Shown: positions 42,676 to 55,555 of the stretch, in pieces
Position numbering within the stretch: position 1 is the first letter of the stretch
Layout of the letters: every line of letters begins with the position of its first letter
Source: Scilla litardierei
Lineage: Eukaryota; Streptophyta; Magnoliopsida; Asparagales; Asparagaceae
DNA length: 64,000 nt
NCBI GenBank assembly: GCA_030789695.1
Contig: CM061140.1
Span: forward strand, 79,484,422-79,548,421
Reading direction: 5' to 3'
Position numbers and translations under genes: made by a program
Notes under the pieces: generated by a model
The model's input: the letters and a program-made list of their open reading frames with translations, nothing else
Databases searched by the model: none
Told to the model about the DNA's origin: nothing

Positions 42676-45600
42676 TGTAACGGTCCGTATTTTTCAATGC
42701 AACTATTCACGAAGTTTCAATTTTTAACTATTTTATAATGGTTTGTCAGGAGTTTTACGATTTCAAAAAAATTCTTATAAAAATATTTTAAGATATCAGA
42801 CTAGTTATGGAGTATTTTAGTAAGATCGGGTTCCATCAAATACTCAAAACAATTCTGATAAAAATTCATTTTCAGTTATTACCGTTTTGGCTTAATGAAT
42901 TTATTTTCTATTCAAATATCTTCAAAACATTTTCAAACTTTTACAATATCCTTCTATGATCATTAAGGGCTTTCCACATTAATTTCGTATTTTTCTGAAG
43001 TCAAATCGACAGAGAACCCGCAAACCCGCTTTCTAAACGTTTTGGCTTAAAACTAGTATTTCCGTAGCTCAAACCCTGAATCGGATCTCGTATTCGCGAT
43101 CCTCGCGACGATACGATTCCGTGGGTATGTTTTCGTAATTTTTCGGACACGTTTGATTTCAGGGGCAAAATCGTAATTTCGATTTTGTATTTTACTAATT
43201 ACTTTTACTAATGGGGTTTTAATTACCTCTCTAACTATTCTAATTACCCCCTAATTATCTAATCACTTACGTAACTTATCCCTACATAACCCCCCACGTT
43301 TAAACGTGGTGCATGCATAACCCTCCCATTTCCACACTTAGTCTTGCCACCATTAATACATATACCTAATTGTATTAATCCCTTTGACTAATCTGTTTTT
43401 TATTATTAATTAACTCTTATTTAATCTTCCCCCCTAGTTCTTTCTCTCTCCCAGGATGCATGTTCTCATCTCTCTCCCTCAGCCCGCTTTTTCTCCCCCC
43501 AAGGCCGTGCAAATAGCCCCTCCCCTCTCTCGCACTCGACCCTCTCACCCAAGCTCCGCCTGAGCTCTGACAGCACGACCACCGCCCACTGCTCATCCCC
43601 TAGCACCCGGAGGTCCAACCCAACCGCTCCGCCATCGAGCACGAACTCGCCGAGAGCCCAAGCCTTGCCTGAGACCCCCATCACTCTCCGATGCCGTTTT
43701 CGTCTCCGAGCATTTTCCTCCGCGTCGATGCAGTAACCGAGCCCCTTCGCACCTTGCTCGACCACCCTCGCTCAGCCTGCTCTCTCCGACGACGGCGCGC
43801 GAGTGCAACCCCGCAGCAGTTCTCAGCCCTCCTCCATGCCACTGCCTCGTCCCACGCCGTGTTCGCCGGCATGCCACGGAGCTCCTCTGACTTCGCTGCC
43901 AACGCCACCGTCGCCTTCGCCCCTCCGCCCTCCCACACCCCCTCTCTCATTCCCGCTCTCTCGTCGCTCCGCCTTGTTCACCACACCGCCACTGCGAACG
44001 ACCCCACAGACCCGTCGTCGTGCCCCAACTTCGAGAGCACTCCATCCCTCGACGAGCAGCGCCGACTCCCCTTCGAGCTCCTCCACCCTTCGCACTGCTC
44101 GCAAGTCGCCGCCCGTTTCTCTCTCGCCTCGCTCCCCGTTCGCTCCCTCGACGACACCGAAGCGCCCAGCCCACGGTGCTCCGACGAAGCCCGCAGCAGT
44201 CACCACCGCTTCCGCCAACCCCAGCAGCAGCGTCCCGTCGCTTCACGTCGATGCTCCGACGTGCGCCACCACCGCCCGCCTTCGCTCTCCGCCTGCAGCG
44301 CTCGACAGCGCCCTCCCCCACGCCGCAGCAGCAGCTGCCCTGTGCACATGCCTCCGACGTCGTTGGAAGCAACCCACGCCGTCGCTCCTCCGGTCGTGTC
44401 CGCAGCGCTCCGACGAAGCGAAACCCGCAGCTCCGACCTCCGCCCCAAGCCCCCGTCGGTCGCCGCCGCTAGCCGCCGCCCCCGCCGTTGCTCCACCGAC
44501 GACGAACGGACACGCCGCTCTCAGTTGCATGCGAAACGAAGAGGTATACGTATTTGCGAAATTATACGCGTATTTCCGTATTTTAAAAATTAAATAAAAT
44601 GGTTTTATTGGTGTTAAATTAATAATAAAAAATATATAGATCAGAAAAATGTGAGACCACCTTCAGAAAATCAGAAATGACATTCTGGACCCAACGACGT
44701 TAGTTTTGTTACAATCGGACGCTTAGTTTTTCCAGAATTAATTTTTAAGCCTAAAATTTAAATATGTAGTTTTCATTTAAAAATCCGTAACTTGTTATTT
44801 TCACATACAATTATATGTGAGAAAAATATATGTTAAAGTACTCTTCGAAACGGTCATTTTGACAGCTTATTTGCAACTTTCCGATGCAGATTGCATCCGG
44901 AATAAATTATTGAATAAATACGTTACTAATTGAAAAATAGTTTTAAAATTATTTTTGAGCTTTTAAAAATTATAAAAATTACTACAAGCTTCAGAAAAAT
45001 ATTTCCTCTTGCAGAAAAATTATTTTCATCATATCTAGCTTATAGAAAAATTTAGAACACTTTTCGACAACGTTTCAATCCGTTTAAAAATCAAAACGGT
45101 CAGATCATTTTAAATAGGAAATGTAGCGTTCTTTAACTAACTATTTTTGTGATCGCAGGTACCAATACTCGTGCACCAGCTCCTCCAGCTCCAATCTCGT
45201 CTTGCCACGACGAGCTCGAAATTTGTAAGTCACGACTAATTCTAAAATTAGAAAATTAGATAAGTGCCCCCGTATGAACTTAGAATATCACATATAGCCT
45301 CAGAACGGCTACTTGACTTGATCTGAACTAGAGACCTAATCTAATAGGAAAGTAATCAACTACAGATTACTTTGCCAACTTTCAACTTTGGTGGTTGTAA
45401 CACACAATCATCAATTTGGGTAAATTGTGTGCTAACGAAACTACCACCCTTAAACCAACAATTTTTGTATTCCATGTTTGTTGGACTTGTCTTTATCCTC
45501 AAATTTCTTAGCATCCACTTTGCTTTATTTCTGGTTTTAAAACCAGTGGTCCTGGTAACTATCATCGTGAACAAGGAATTGATAACATCTTGAGTAACAT

Positions 45601-46548
45601 GGGGAATATCTGGTGGAATATCTTGTGGAACATCTTGTGGAACTCATGAAAGGAACATGTACATAGAACACTTGACACATCACTGGGGTATTGGGGTAAC
45701 TCATAGTTCGAGAGAGTGCGGGAGTGACGAGTTCAATCTACATGTCTAGCTGCCTGGGTTTTTGGCAATCATGTCTAGCTGCCTATGTTTCGGCAAACAA
45801 AATATGCTGCATGTCAACATCCTGTCTAGCTGCCTGTGTTTTCGGCATTCGTCTGGGTCGCGCCCAGGCAAGAGATGAACTCGATGGTCACATATTGTAC
45901 TCTCCGACTTGAGTCACATAGTGTAGTTATTTTTGCACAGTCACTTTTACTTTACGCATTACAGTCACCTTTACTTTACACGTTCCATGCACGTTACTTA
46001 TTACACATGTACAGTCACCAGTTCTTTACCTGTCATACTTTTAGCTACATCAGTAGTACGTTTCACTTGCTTAGCCTGCTTTACACTTGCACTACCACCG
46101 TACAGTTCTCTCCATTCAGTTTAGTTTGCCTTTACTTTTCAGTTGTGTACAGTTGTTACTCAGTACTTTACTTTTCACTCTGATCTGCTTGTACGTAGTT
46201 ACTTCTGTCATACTTGTGCACTGCTTCTTTTCTATATTTAGAATTGTTGTGACTTACCTACGGTTCCATCTTCGTGGCACCGCAGACGACGTACATATGG
46301 AGATAGCTGCTCCTGAGCTAATAGCGCCAGAATTCGACCGCAGCTTCCAGAGTTATTTTCACTTATGTACTTTTCTACTTTCATGTATTTTTGTTAGGAC
46401 ATCTTGTACAGTATGGATTGTAATAATTGGACACTATTTGAGTATTTTTGTACATCTCTGCATCGTGGCTATTTTGTTTTCACTGGTAACCTGCAGGACC
46501 TGCGCAAATATCAAAAAAGTAACGGGCCCCCGGGAGCGGGTCGTTACA
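42676..46548 (+). repeat. 5' LTR of the LARD (3873 bp)
   Basis: AT-rich first part, GC-rich middle (43470-44540), then GTACCAATACTCGTGCACCA and a T-rich end. Differs from the 3' LTR by scattered substitutions, mainly in the first 1.9 kb, and by an insertion of ~15 bp in the 3' copy (CGAGACCCCTCCCGC, ~49426-49440). Several frames of up to 300 codons in the GC-rich part are open on both strands and are not taken as genes. Confidence 0.9.
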
Positions 46549-47583
46549 AGTTTGGTGGCCCACGCAGGTCCGCGCTAACTACCTCGTGAACAATATAGCA
46601 AGATCAGGATGTACAATATAAAATACTCAAATTAATCTCGAGTACAAGATGTCTCGAGTGTTTACCTGTATTGGATATACGGGAGAAGTGTCCTTATTAC
46701 CATCTTCATTTGGTCTTCCTTGATTCCCATCATTTCCTTTGAACTCTTAACCCTTCCTTAGGAACTCGTGTTTCATTCTTGGTTATACCCTCCCTAATAA
46801 CCTCTTTTGCTAGCAGTTATAGTGATTTTTCGTAGGTTGAACTATCTACTCACTTCATCATCATCACCCTTCCTTCAGTTGATGATGGCACTCATATAAA
46901 TAATAAGCTTCCTTCAATGGACCATGATCCGGTCAATGTGCTTGGCTAAGTTTGTTGGATCACCCTTGCTAGACTTGGGGTAAATGATACTGGCTTAGTC
47001 ACTTTCCTGGCCGTGTTCCGCTGGACCGCAAGGACGTGAATCATGATTATGTAACGCCATCGATCTTCATCACTATAACCCTTCCTTTGGCTTGATGACC
47101 TTTCGATTGGCCTTCTTAGAATCTTTCTATTTCTAGTTAGCTTGAACTCTAGCTACGTTTATTTTAAGGAGGGTAGCATTCGACTTACCAAAAGTTCGAT
47201 TTCGACAACGGAAGCGAATCGAAGGACGCTCAGAAGTATTGGAGGATGGTACTAGAGAATTTGAGACAAACCAAAATGAGACGTGTAAGCTGATGCCGCC
47301 ACTTCGTCTTATTTTCTTGAACTCATCTTCCTTCTTCTATCTGAGCCTATTTTGACTAGTTACGGAAGCTATGGTGATGTCAATAGTATGTATTCATATA
47401 TAACATCTCTTATTTTCTTGATGCTATAATATCACATTACATTTTATATTATTTACAACCTAATTTCCTAGATTACTATCTTTTCTATCATTTATTTGCC
47501 TGAGCTTCTTCATAACATCAATTATTTGTTTTAGAAAGAGATTTTTAAATTCCGAGGATGGAATTATTTTAAGGAGGGTAGAA
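46549..47583 (+). other. Internal domain of the LARD (1035 bp)
   Basis: Begins AGTTTGGTGGCCCACG, where TTTGGTGGCC would be the primer site but matches the usual TGGTATCAGAGC poorly. Ends TTTTAAGGAGGGTAGAA, a polypurine tract before the 3' LTR; a second TTTTAAGGAGGGTAGC lies upstream at 47161. No open frame of note. Confidence 0.7.
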
Positions 47584-50500
47584 TGTAACGGTCCGTGTTT
47601 TTCAATGCAACTATTCACGAAGTTTCAATTTTTAACTATTTTATAATGGTTTGTCAGGAGTTTTACGATTTCAAAAAAATTCTTATAAAAATATTTTAAG
47701 ATATCAGACTAGTTATGGAGTATTTTAGTAAGATCGGGTTCCATCAAATACTCAAAACAATTCTGATAAAAATTCATTTTCAGTTATTACCGTTTTGGCT
47801 TAATAAATTTATTTTCTATTCAAACATCTTCAAAACATTTTCAAACTTTTACAGTATCCTTCTATGATCATTTAGGGCTTTCCACATTAATTTCGTATTT
47901 TTCTGAAGTCAAATCGATAGAGAACCCGCAAACCCGCTTTCTAAACGTTTTGGCTTAAAACTAGTATTTCCATAGCTCAAACTCTGAATCGGATCTCGTA
48001 TTCGCGATCCTCGCGACGATACGATTCCGTGGGTATGTTTTCGTAATTTTTCGGACACGTTTGATTTCAGGGGCAAAATCGTAATTTCGATTTTGTATTT
48101 TACTAATTACTTTTACTAATGGGGTTTTAATTACCTCTCTAACTATTCTAATTACCCCCTAATTATCTAATCACTTACGTAACTTATCCCTACCTAACCC
48201 CCCACGTTTAAACGTGGTGCATGCATAACCCTCCCATTTCCACACTTAGTCTTGCCACCATTAATACATATACCTAATTGTATTAATCCCTTTGACTAAT
48301 CTGTTTTTTATTATTAATTAACTCTTATTTAATCTTCCCCCCTAGTTCTTTCTCTCTCCCAGGATGCATGTTCTCATCTCTCTCCCTCAGCCCGCTCTCT
48401 CTCCCCCCAAGGCCGTGCAAATAGCCCCTCCCCTCTCTCGCACTCGACCCTCTCACCCAAGCTCCGCCTGAGCTCTGACAGCACGACCACCGCCCACTGC
48501 TCATCCCCTAGCCCCCGGAGGTCCAACCCAACCGCTCCGCCATCGAGCACGAACTCGCCGAGAGCCCAAGCCTTGCCTGAGACCCCCATCACTCTCCGAT
48601 GCCGTTTTCGTCTCCGAGCATTTTCCTCCGCGTCGATGCAGTAACCGAGCCCCTTCGCACCTTGCTCGACCACCCTCGCTCAGCCTGCTCTCTCCGACGA
48701 CGGCGCCCGAGTGTAACCCCGCAGTAGTTCTCAGCCCTCCTCCATGCCGCTGCCTTGTCCCACGCCGTGTTCGTTGGCATGCCACGGAGCTCCTCCGACT
48801 TCGCTGCCAACGCCACCGTCGCCTTCGCCCATCTGCCCTCCCACACCCCCTCTCTCATTCCCGCTCTCCCGTCGCTCCTTCTTGTTCGCCACAGCGCCGC
48901 TGCGAACGACCCCACAGACCCGCCGCCGTGCCCCAACTTCGAGAGCACTCCATCCCTCGACGAGCAGCGCCGACTCCCCTTCGAGCTCCTCTGCCCTTCG
49001 CACTGCTCGCAAGTCGCCGCCCGTTTCTCTCTCGCCTCGCTCCCCGTTTGCTCCCTCGACGACACCGAAGCGCCCAGCCCACGGTGCTCCGACGAATCCC
49101 GCAGCAGCCACCACCGCCTCCGCCAACCCCAGCAGCAGCGCCCCGTCGCTTCACGTCGATGCTCCGACGTGCGCCACCACCGCCCGCTTTCGCTCTCCGC
49201 CTGCAGCGCTCGACAGCGCCCTCCCCCACGCCGCAGCAGCAGCTGCCCCGTGCACACGCCTCCGACGTCGTTGGAAGCAACCCACACCACCGCTCCTCCG
49301 GGCGTGTCCGCAGCGCTCCGACGAAGCGAAACCCGCAGCTCCGACCTCCGCCCCAAGCCCCCGTCGGTCGCCGCCGCTAGCCGCCTCCCCCGCCGTTGCT
49401 CCACCGACGACGAACGGACACGCCGCGAGACCCCTCCCGCTCTCAGTTGCATGCGAAACGAAGAGGTATAAGTATTTGCGAAATTATACGCGTATTTCCG
49501 TATTTTAAAAATTAAATAAAATGGTTTTATTGGTGTTAAATTAATAATAAAAAATATATAGATCAGAAAAATGTGAGACCACCTTCAGAAAATCAGAAAT
49601 GACATTCTGGACCCAACGACGTTAGTTTTATTACAATCGGACGCTTAGTTTTTCCAGAATTAATTTTTAAGCCTAAAAGTTAAATATGTAGTTTTCATTT
49701 AAAAATCCGTAACTTGTTATTTTCACATACAATTATATGTGAGAAAAATATATGTTAAAGTACTCTTCGAAACGGTCATTTTGACAGCTTATTTGCAACT
49801 TTCCGATGCAGATTGCATCCGGAATAAATTATTGAATAAATACGTTACTAATTGAAAAATAGTTTTAAAATTATTTTTGAGCTTTTAAAAATTATAAAAA
49901 TTACTACAAGCTTCAGAAAAATATTTCCTCTTGCAGAAAAATTATTTTCATCATATCTAGCTTATAGAAAAATTTAGAACACTTTTCGACAACGTTTCAA
50001 TCCGTTTAAAAATCAAAACGGTCAGATCATTTTAAATAGGAAATGTAGCGTTCTTTAACCAACTATTTTTGTGATCGCAGGTACCAATACTCGTGCACCA
50101 GCTCCTCCAGCTCCAATCTCGTCTTGCCACGACGAGCTCGAAATTTGTAAGTCACGACTAATTCTAAAATTAGAAAATTAGATAAGTGCCCCCGTATGAA
50201 CTTAGAATATCACATATAGCCTCAGAACGGCTACTTGACTTGATCTGAACTAGAGACCTAATCTAATAGGAAAGTAATCAACTACAGATTACTTTGCCAA
50301 CTTTCAACTTTGGTGGTTGTAACACACAATCATCAATTTGGGTAAATTGTGTGCTAACGAAACTACCACCCTTAAACCAACAATTTTTGTATTCCATGTT
50401 TGTTGGACTTGTCTTTATCCTCAAATTTCTTAGCATCCACTTTGCTTTATTTCTGGTTTTAAAACCAGTGGTCCTGGTAACTATCATCGTGAACAAGGAA

Positions 50501-51470
50501 TTGATAACATCTTGAGTAACATGGGGAATATCTGGTGGAATATCTTGTGGAACATCTTGTGGAACTCATGAAAGGAACATGTACATAGAACACTTGACAC
50601 ATCACTGGGGTATTGGGGTAACTCATAGTTCGAGAGAGTGCGGGAGTGACGAGTTCAATCTACATGTCTAGCTGCCTGGGTTTTTGGCAATCATGTCTAG
50701 CTGCCTATGTTTCGGCAAACAAAATATGCTGCATGTCAACATCCTGTCTAGCTGCCTGTGTTTTCGGCATTCGTCTGGGTCGCGCCCAGGCAAGAGATGA
50801 ACTCGATGGTCACATATTGTACTCTCCGACTTGAGTCACATAGTGTAGTTATTTTTGCACAGTCACTTTTACTTTACGCATTACAGTCACCTTTACTTTA
50901 CACGTTCCATGCACGTTACTTATTACACATGTACAGTCACCAGTTCTTTACCTGTCATACTTTTAGCTACATCAGTAGTACGTTTCACTTGCTTAGCCTG
51001 CTTTACACTTGCACTACCACCGTACAGTTCTCTCCATTCAGTTTAGTTTGCCTTTACTTTTCAGTTGTGTACAGTTGTTACTCAGTACTTTACTTTTCAC
51101 TCTGATCTGCTTGTACGTAGTTACTTCTGTCATACTTGTGCACTGCTTCTTTTCTATATTTAGAATTGTTGTGACTTACCTACGGTTCCATCTTCGTGGC
51201 ACCGCAGACGACGTACATATGGAGATAGCTGCTCCTGAGCTAATAGCGCCAGAATTCGACCGCAGCTTCCAGAGTTATTTTCACTTATGTACTTTTCTAC
51301 TTTCATGTATTTTTGTTGGGACATCTCGTACAGTATGGATTGTAATAATTGGACACTATTTGAGTATTTTTGTACATCTCTGCATCGTGGCTATTTTGTT
51401 TTCACTGGTAACCTACAGGACCTGCGCAAATATCAAAAAAGTAACGGGCCCCCGGGAGCGGTTCGTTACA
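47584..51470 (+). repeat. 3' LTR of the LARD (3887 bp)
   Basis: Starts TGTAACGGTCCGTG and ends GTTCGTTACA before GGTGC. The last ~2 kb is almost identical to the 5' LTR. Confidence 0.9.
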
Positions 51471-51475
51471 GGTGC

Positions 51476-52060
51476 TGTCCGTACGATCGTATGCGAAGCG
51501 TTGAAACCGAAATTCGAAATTGATTAAGCGGCGCATTCTTGTTTCGGCCGCCCCGACGGAGGCCGGACTCATCCTTGGTACGAGCGGCGGATTGAAAGAG
51601 GAGGCTAAGGGTGGCGTAGTTTCGAATGGGGGTAATCATTTCGGCGGGATTTGGGCGGGAATCGAAGGGGCCTGTTGGCGGTCGCGTGACTAGACGTCAT
51701 CCTGGCGATTCGACGGCGGGCGGGAATCGAAGCGACCTGACCACTTCAAGGTTGACGCGTGGCAGCAGCGACGGCTGCCATTACGCGAAGTGTCAGACCA
51801 CGTGGATCGACGCAGGAGAGAGAACGGATTGATGACACGTGTCACGAGGCCGACGGTCACGATGCTTTGCGTAGTCGCGTAAAAAGATCTCTGGGAGGGG
51901 AGCGAAGCAAAGTTGATTGTTGGGTGAAGGTTTTCCAAGCGGTTGGGGTTTGTCGGAGATTTCATTGCCCTTGCTGGAGTCGTCCTCGTGGAAGCGGTCG
52001 TCGACGTAGCGTTGCCGTCCGAGTCGTCGGAGCCCTTAAGGTAAGAGGTCCGTTTTATCG
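51476..52060 (+). other. Upstream region of extra gene copy 2
   Basis: No coding sequence. Together with 42542-42670 it forms ~720 bp between the PPT-like sequence and the gene start, comparable to ~500 bp in copy 1. It is rich in CG and has CACGTGG (~51800) and ACACGTGTCA (~51836) motifs. A clear TATA box like that of copy 1 is missing (GCGTAAAAAGATC at ~51877). Confidence 0.4.
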
Positions 52061-54292
52061 ATGTCTTCCTCGACGTCTTCGTTTCGTGGTCAGGGGTCGA
52101 GGGCGGTTGGGGAAGGGAGCTCCGCCGTGGAAACTGGGGAGGTGCCCCTCGATATTGCGGGCGTGAAGTCGGTGCTGAAGAGGTCCATCGCGGAGATCTT
52201 CGAGTTGTATGTCAGGCCACCGTATTCTGTTTGCAAACCGGACGTGCAAGAGAGGGTATGTTTCGCGGGTGACCGTGAGGTAGGAGTGTATGTGTCCTCC
52301 TTCGAGCAAGGGTTGCGCTTTCCCCCCATCCGTTCGTGTTAGATGTGTTGAATTTCGTGGGGCTTCCCTTGTATCGTCTGATGCCCAATGCCATTAGTGT
52401 GGTTATGGGTTTCCTTGTGCTGTGCGTGAGCAACCAGGTTCACCCCTCGCTGTCTTTGTTTCGCTATTTCTTCACGGTGAAGAAGCTGGGGTCCTGCTAT
52501 TATCTCTCCGTGAAGAGGAGCCATCGGCTCATTAGGGGGTTGCCTGGGAAGATTAAGGGGTGGCGCAAGCAGTATGTGTTTGTCAGTGTGCCGGAGGATG
52601 TGCTGATGAGATCTGATTGGGCGGAGCTGAATCCCGAGGCGAAGGAGGGGGTTGAATTGGGGGACGAGGAGAAACAGGTGGCACAGTTTCTAATGGCGAT
52701 ACCGGGGGAGGGCCGAGATTACCAGACGCTCGCCCGGGCTGAGATGATAGCGTTGAACATCTGGCCCGAAGGTACAATAGATTTTGGTATTAGTGCATCT
52801 GAATTGCTTACCCGGAATGTTCTTTCTTTGGCAGGTCGCACAATGAGTTGGTCCCTTAAGGAGATGATGAAATGAGCTGCGGAGCAGGTGGGGCGAACGT
52901 CGAAGAGGACGGTCCCCAAGAGGTTGCGAGAGGAAGGCGTGGTGGGGAGTTCGACGAGGGGGCAGGCGTCCACGAAGAGGAGGAAGCTGCCTGCGAGCTC
53001 GTCTGTCCCTGATGCTCTGGGGCGGGGGAAAATCGGTCAGCAGGGGGGCGGGTTCGGGGAGGGGATCGCAACCCCTGTCATCGACTTGGAGGGCGGGGAC
53101 GAAGGGTCGACTGGGGGAGGGGTGGAGGCCCTCGAGACATGGTCATCTAGTCCCCGGGTACCCGTCGATGTGGAGGGGGTAGCCGTTACCGATCAGCAGG
53201 GGAAGGCCGAGACATCGGGCGGCCCGGCCAAGTCAGCCGGCTGGGACAGTTGGCCCTACGGCTGTCCGTTGTTCGGTCTGGAGAGGGCCGCCGAACCCAG
53301 CTGTGAGGCCTTGCTTGTCCGTTTAAAGGCTAAGAGGACCGAGGTCGAGGGTTATCCTGACGAAGCTCTTCATCGGGCGCCGTTAAGGTGAGGGATGATG
53401 AGTCCGTGTTCGAGGATGGTGGCGTGGCGGCGAGGCTGGCGGAGAATATTTTCTTGCCCCGCGATAGGGTGGCGCCGGAGGCGGTGGAGCCTGAGGGTCT
53501 ATGCGGAACCGCGCTGTGGCACGGCGTCCAGGTAGGTTATGTAAGCCGGGTGATGTTTGCTAGTGGATTTTATTGAACACCCTAAATCGGTTATCTTTTA
53601 TTATGCAGGCCATTAATTTGATGCTTGGAGCGATGAGGCACGTGCCAGCCATACATAAGGCCGAGGGTGCCATAGCTAGAGTGGCGGCCGAGTTCGCCGC
53701 CTTTCGTAAGAGTGCTGGGGAGGGAATGGCGAAGGAGAGGGAGCGGTGCAGCCAGTATGAGGCGGAGGTAGAGCGCCTGAAGGCGGTCCTGGCCGATCAT
53801 GAGGTACATGCGACCGTGGCTAGAGATATGTCGAAGGAGCTGGAGGAGGCCCTTGGGAGGGAGGAAGCGCGTGCGGTGGATCTGGCGGGTCGTGCGAAGG
53901 CCGCCGAGGAGGAGTTGGCTCGGAAGGTCGAGGAATTTCGCTCGTACCAGGACACGACCGTCATCCCCGCCCTCGCAGATGCGATGTCCCGGGGCATGGA
54001 GACAGGCCGGGCGGATGGGTGGGAGGCCTGCTTGGTCCGGATAAAGGAGAGGGTGGCGGGCCTGTCCCCGCCAATTGAGCTCGACCTCGACGGACTCGCA
54101 GCTTGCGGCGACGAGGAGGAGGGGGACGACGAGCGGGTGATCGGCGAGGGAGGCGGGGACGTCGAGGCGGGGACCGGCAGGGGGGGGGGGGGGGGGGGGG
54201 GATTCCCCCGAAGGGGATGGGAAGGATGTCGTGACTGGCGGATGCGCCGTCAGTGCGGGGAATGTAACAGAGTAGTTTTGTATAGGTGTTAA
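52061..54292 (+). pseudogene. Tat-type extra gene, copy 2 (Transposase_28-like plus coiled coil)
   Basis: Starts MSSSTSSFRGQGSRAVGEGS. The domain has REVGVYVSSFEQGLRFP, then LDVLNFVGLPLYRLMPNAIS and VVMGFLVLCVSNQVHPSLSL. A C-run at ~52321-52326 differs in length from the relatives and shifts the frame. Introns 52772-52834 (GAAG|GTACAA ... TTGGCAG) and 53532-53608 (CCAG|GTAGGT ... TTATGCAG) match copy 1. The second exon has a TGA at ~52873, a basic KRTVPKRL and TKRRKL (possible nuclear signals) and a shift near 53388. The last exon is a coiled coil (AEVERLKAVLADHEVHATVA region), ending in an acidic and Gly-rich tail at a 21-G run (~54181-54201). Confidence 0.55.
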
Positions 54293-55555
54293 GAAAGAAA
54301 GAAAGTAAAGTTTTGCGGGGTTGATACCCGTACTTTTCCAATTTTCGGACTCTGAGTGTGTGGAGATTCCCTTTCTTGGCTATGCTTTGGTATTGCTGTC
54401 TCTGGCCCGGCGTAAGTCGAGCTACGTTTATTCCCCATGTTAGGGTCGTGCGCCTGAGAATGTTCTCAGCCGGTTAGACTGCCCCCCCCCGTTTATTCCC
54501 CTTGTTAGGGTCGTGCGCGTGGCGTAGAGCTCGTCCCCCCCTTTTCGGGGGTTATTCCCGTGCATGAGTGCGCCTAAATTATTGCTAATGGTCTACTGGG
54601 AGTAGTCTTTTCATTAGCCTTTTATCAAAATTTAATGAACATGGCATGGACATGATACGGTATGTAGGTCGGCCCGCAGGCGAACTGTCGAGCCGTTCTA
54701 CTTTGGTGGACGCCCTCGCTCCATTTGGCGCGTCCCTCTCCGTCGTCGTGCCCCTGAAGGGATGCAAGGTCACTTCAGAGGGTCCACACCCCGGAGAGGT
54801 GGGGAGCGGCGTGTCGGCGTCGGGGGCGGTTGTGGCCGCTTTTTCTCTCGTTCCAGAATTGGGGGGAGAGGGAGACCTTGGTGGTTGCTCTATCCCGTGG
54901 GGCTTTAGCCTTCCTGTCGGTTGGAGTCGCCGTAGGATGGGTGTGGGAAGGGGTGGTTTGCCACCGGTCCGCTCCTCTCCCTAGCGTAAGTGGTCCAGGA
55001 GAAGTCGAGGGGTGGAAGGCGGGGCGCTCCCGATGTAAGAGGAATAGCCTATCGGGGGTCATCGTGTCGGGGGAGACTGCCCGTCGGAACAGTTGGGCTC
55101 CCTCGCATTTTCCGCACCTTCTTGGGAGAGAGTGTGGCTGAGGGATTGGCATTTCCTCAAATTATCTCTTTCGTCCTCTCCCTTTGAAGGGGCCAAGGGG
55201 GTATTTATAATGGTATCTCTTTAGTCCTTCCCCTGCCCTTAATGTGATGAGCTGGAGCCAGCTTATTGGAATCGTGCCCTTCGGAACTTGCTCCTGACAG
55301 GTGGCGCCCGATGTGACTCATCAACCCCTATTTTTCAGCGGGTGTGCTGTTACCAGTGGCGCTAGCCTCGAGCGTCTTTTTGGGGTTGATGGGTCATTTT
55401 GGTCGTCGGCTTTATTGGTGTCTGGTGCGGCTCATCAGTTTTTGGACCTGCGCGAGGGTTGCCTCAATCCACGAGCCCTGATTCGTTTCCCGATGTTTGA
55501 GTTGAAGAATCACGGGCCCGCTTTGGGGAGGGCGGGTAGCTAGGCCCTTGCCACC
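54293..55555 (-). other. LTR-like region with minus-strand TATA box
   Basis: No gene is supported. The minus strand has TTATAAATACCCCCTTGG (~55211-55194), sharing TATAAATACCCCCT with the LTR at 39222-39238. CTAATGGTCTACTG at 54588 is the reverse complement of 42513-42526, which hints at an LTR edge. It may be another LTR of the Tat-like family; ends were not found. Confidence 0.3.

Larger units (their letters stand above)
42676..51470 (+). mobile_element. LARD: gypsy-type LTR derivative with 3.9-kb LTRs and no genes
   Basis: Direct LTRs 42676-46548 (3873 bp) and 47584-51470 (3887 bp) flank a 1035-bp internal domain without coding sequence. The target duplication GGTGC is intact (42671-42675, 51471-51475). 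LTRs start TGTAACGGTCCGT and end GGTTCGTTACA or GGGTCGTTACA, the form common in chromovirus (Tekay/Del-like) elements. Long LTRs with a short non-coding centre define LARDs. It must be mobilised by proteins from another element. Confidence 0.85.

Noticed and set aside
43691..44597. Open frames of up to 300 codons on both strands in the LARD 5' LTR (and 48589-49508 in the 3' LTR)
   Set aside because: They overlap in several frames on both strands, are extremely Arg/Ser/Pro-rich and follow from GC-rich DNA with few stops. The frames differ between the two LTRs and match no family pattern.
54181..54201. Poly-G run as a functional G-quadruplex in extra gene copy 2
   Set aside because: A single 21-G homopolymer at the end of a broken gene may be slippage or a sequencing artefact; nothing else supports a role.
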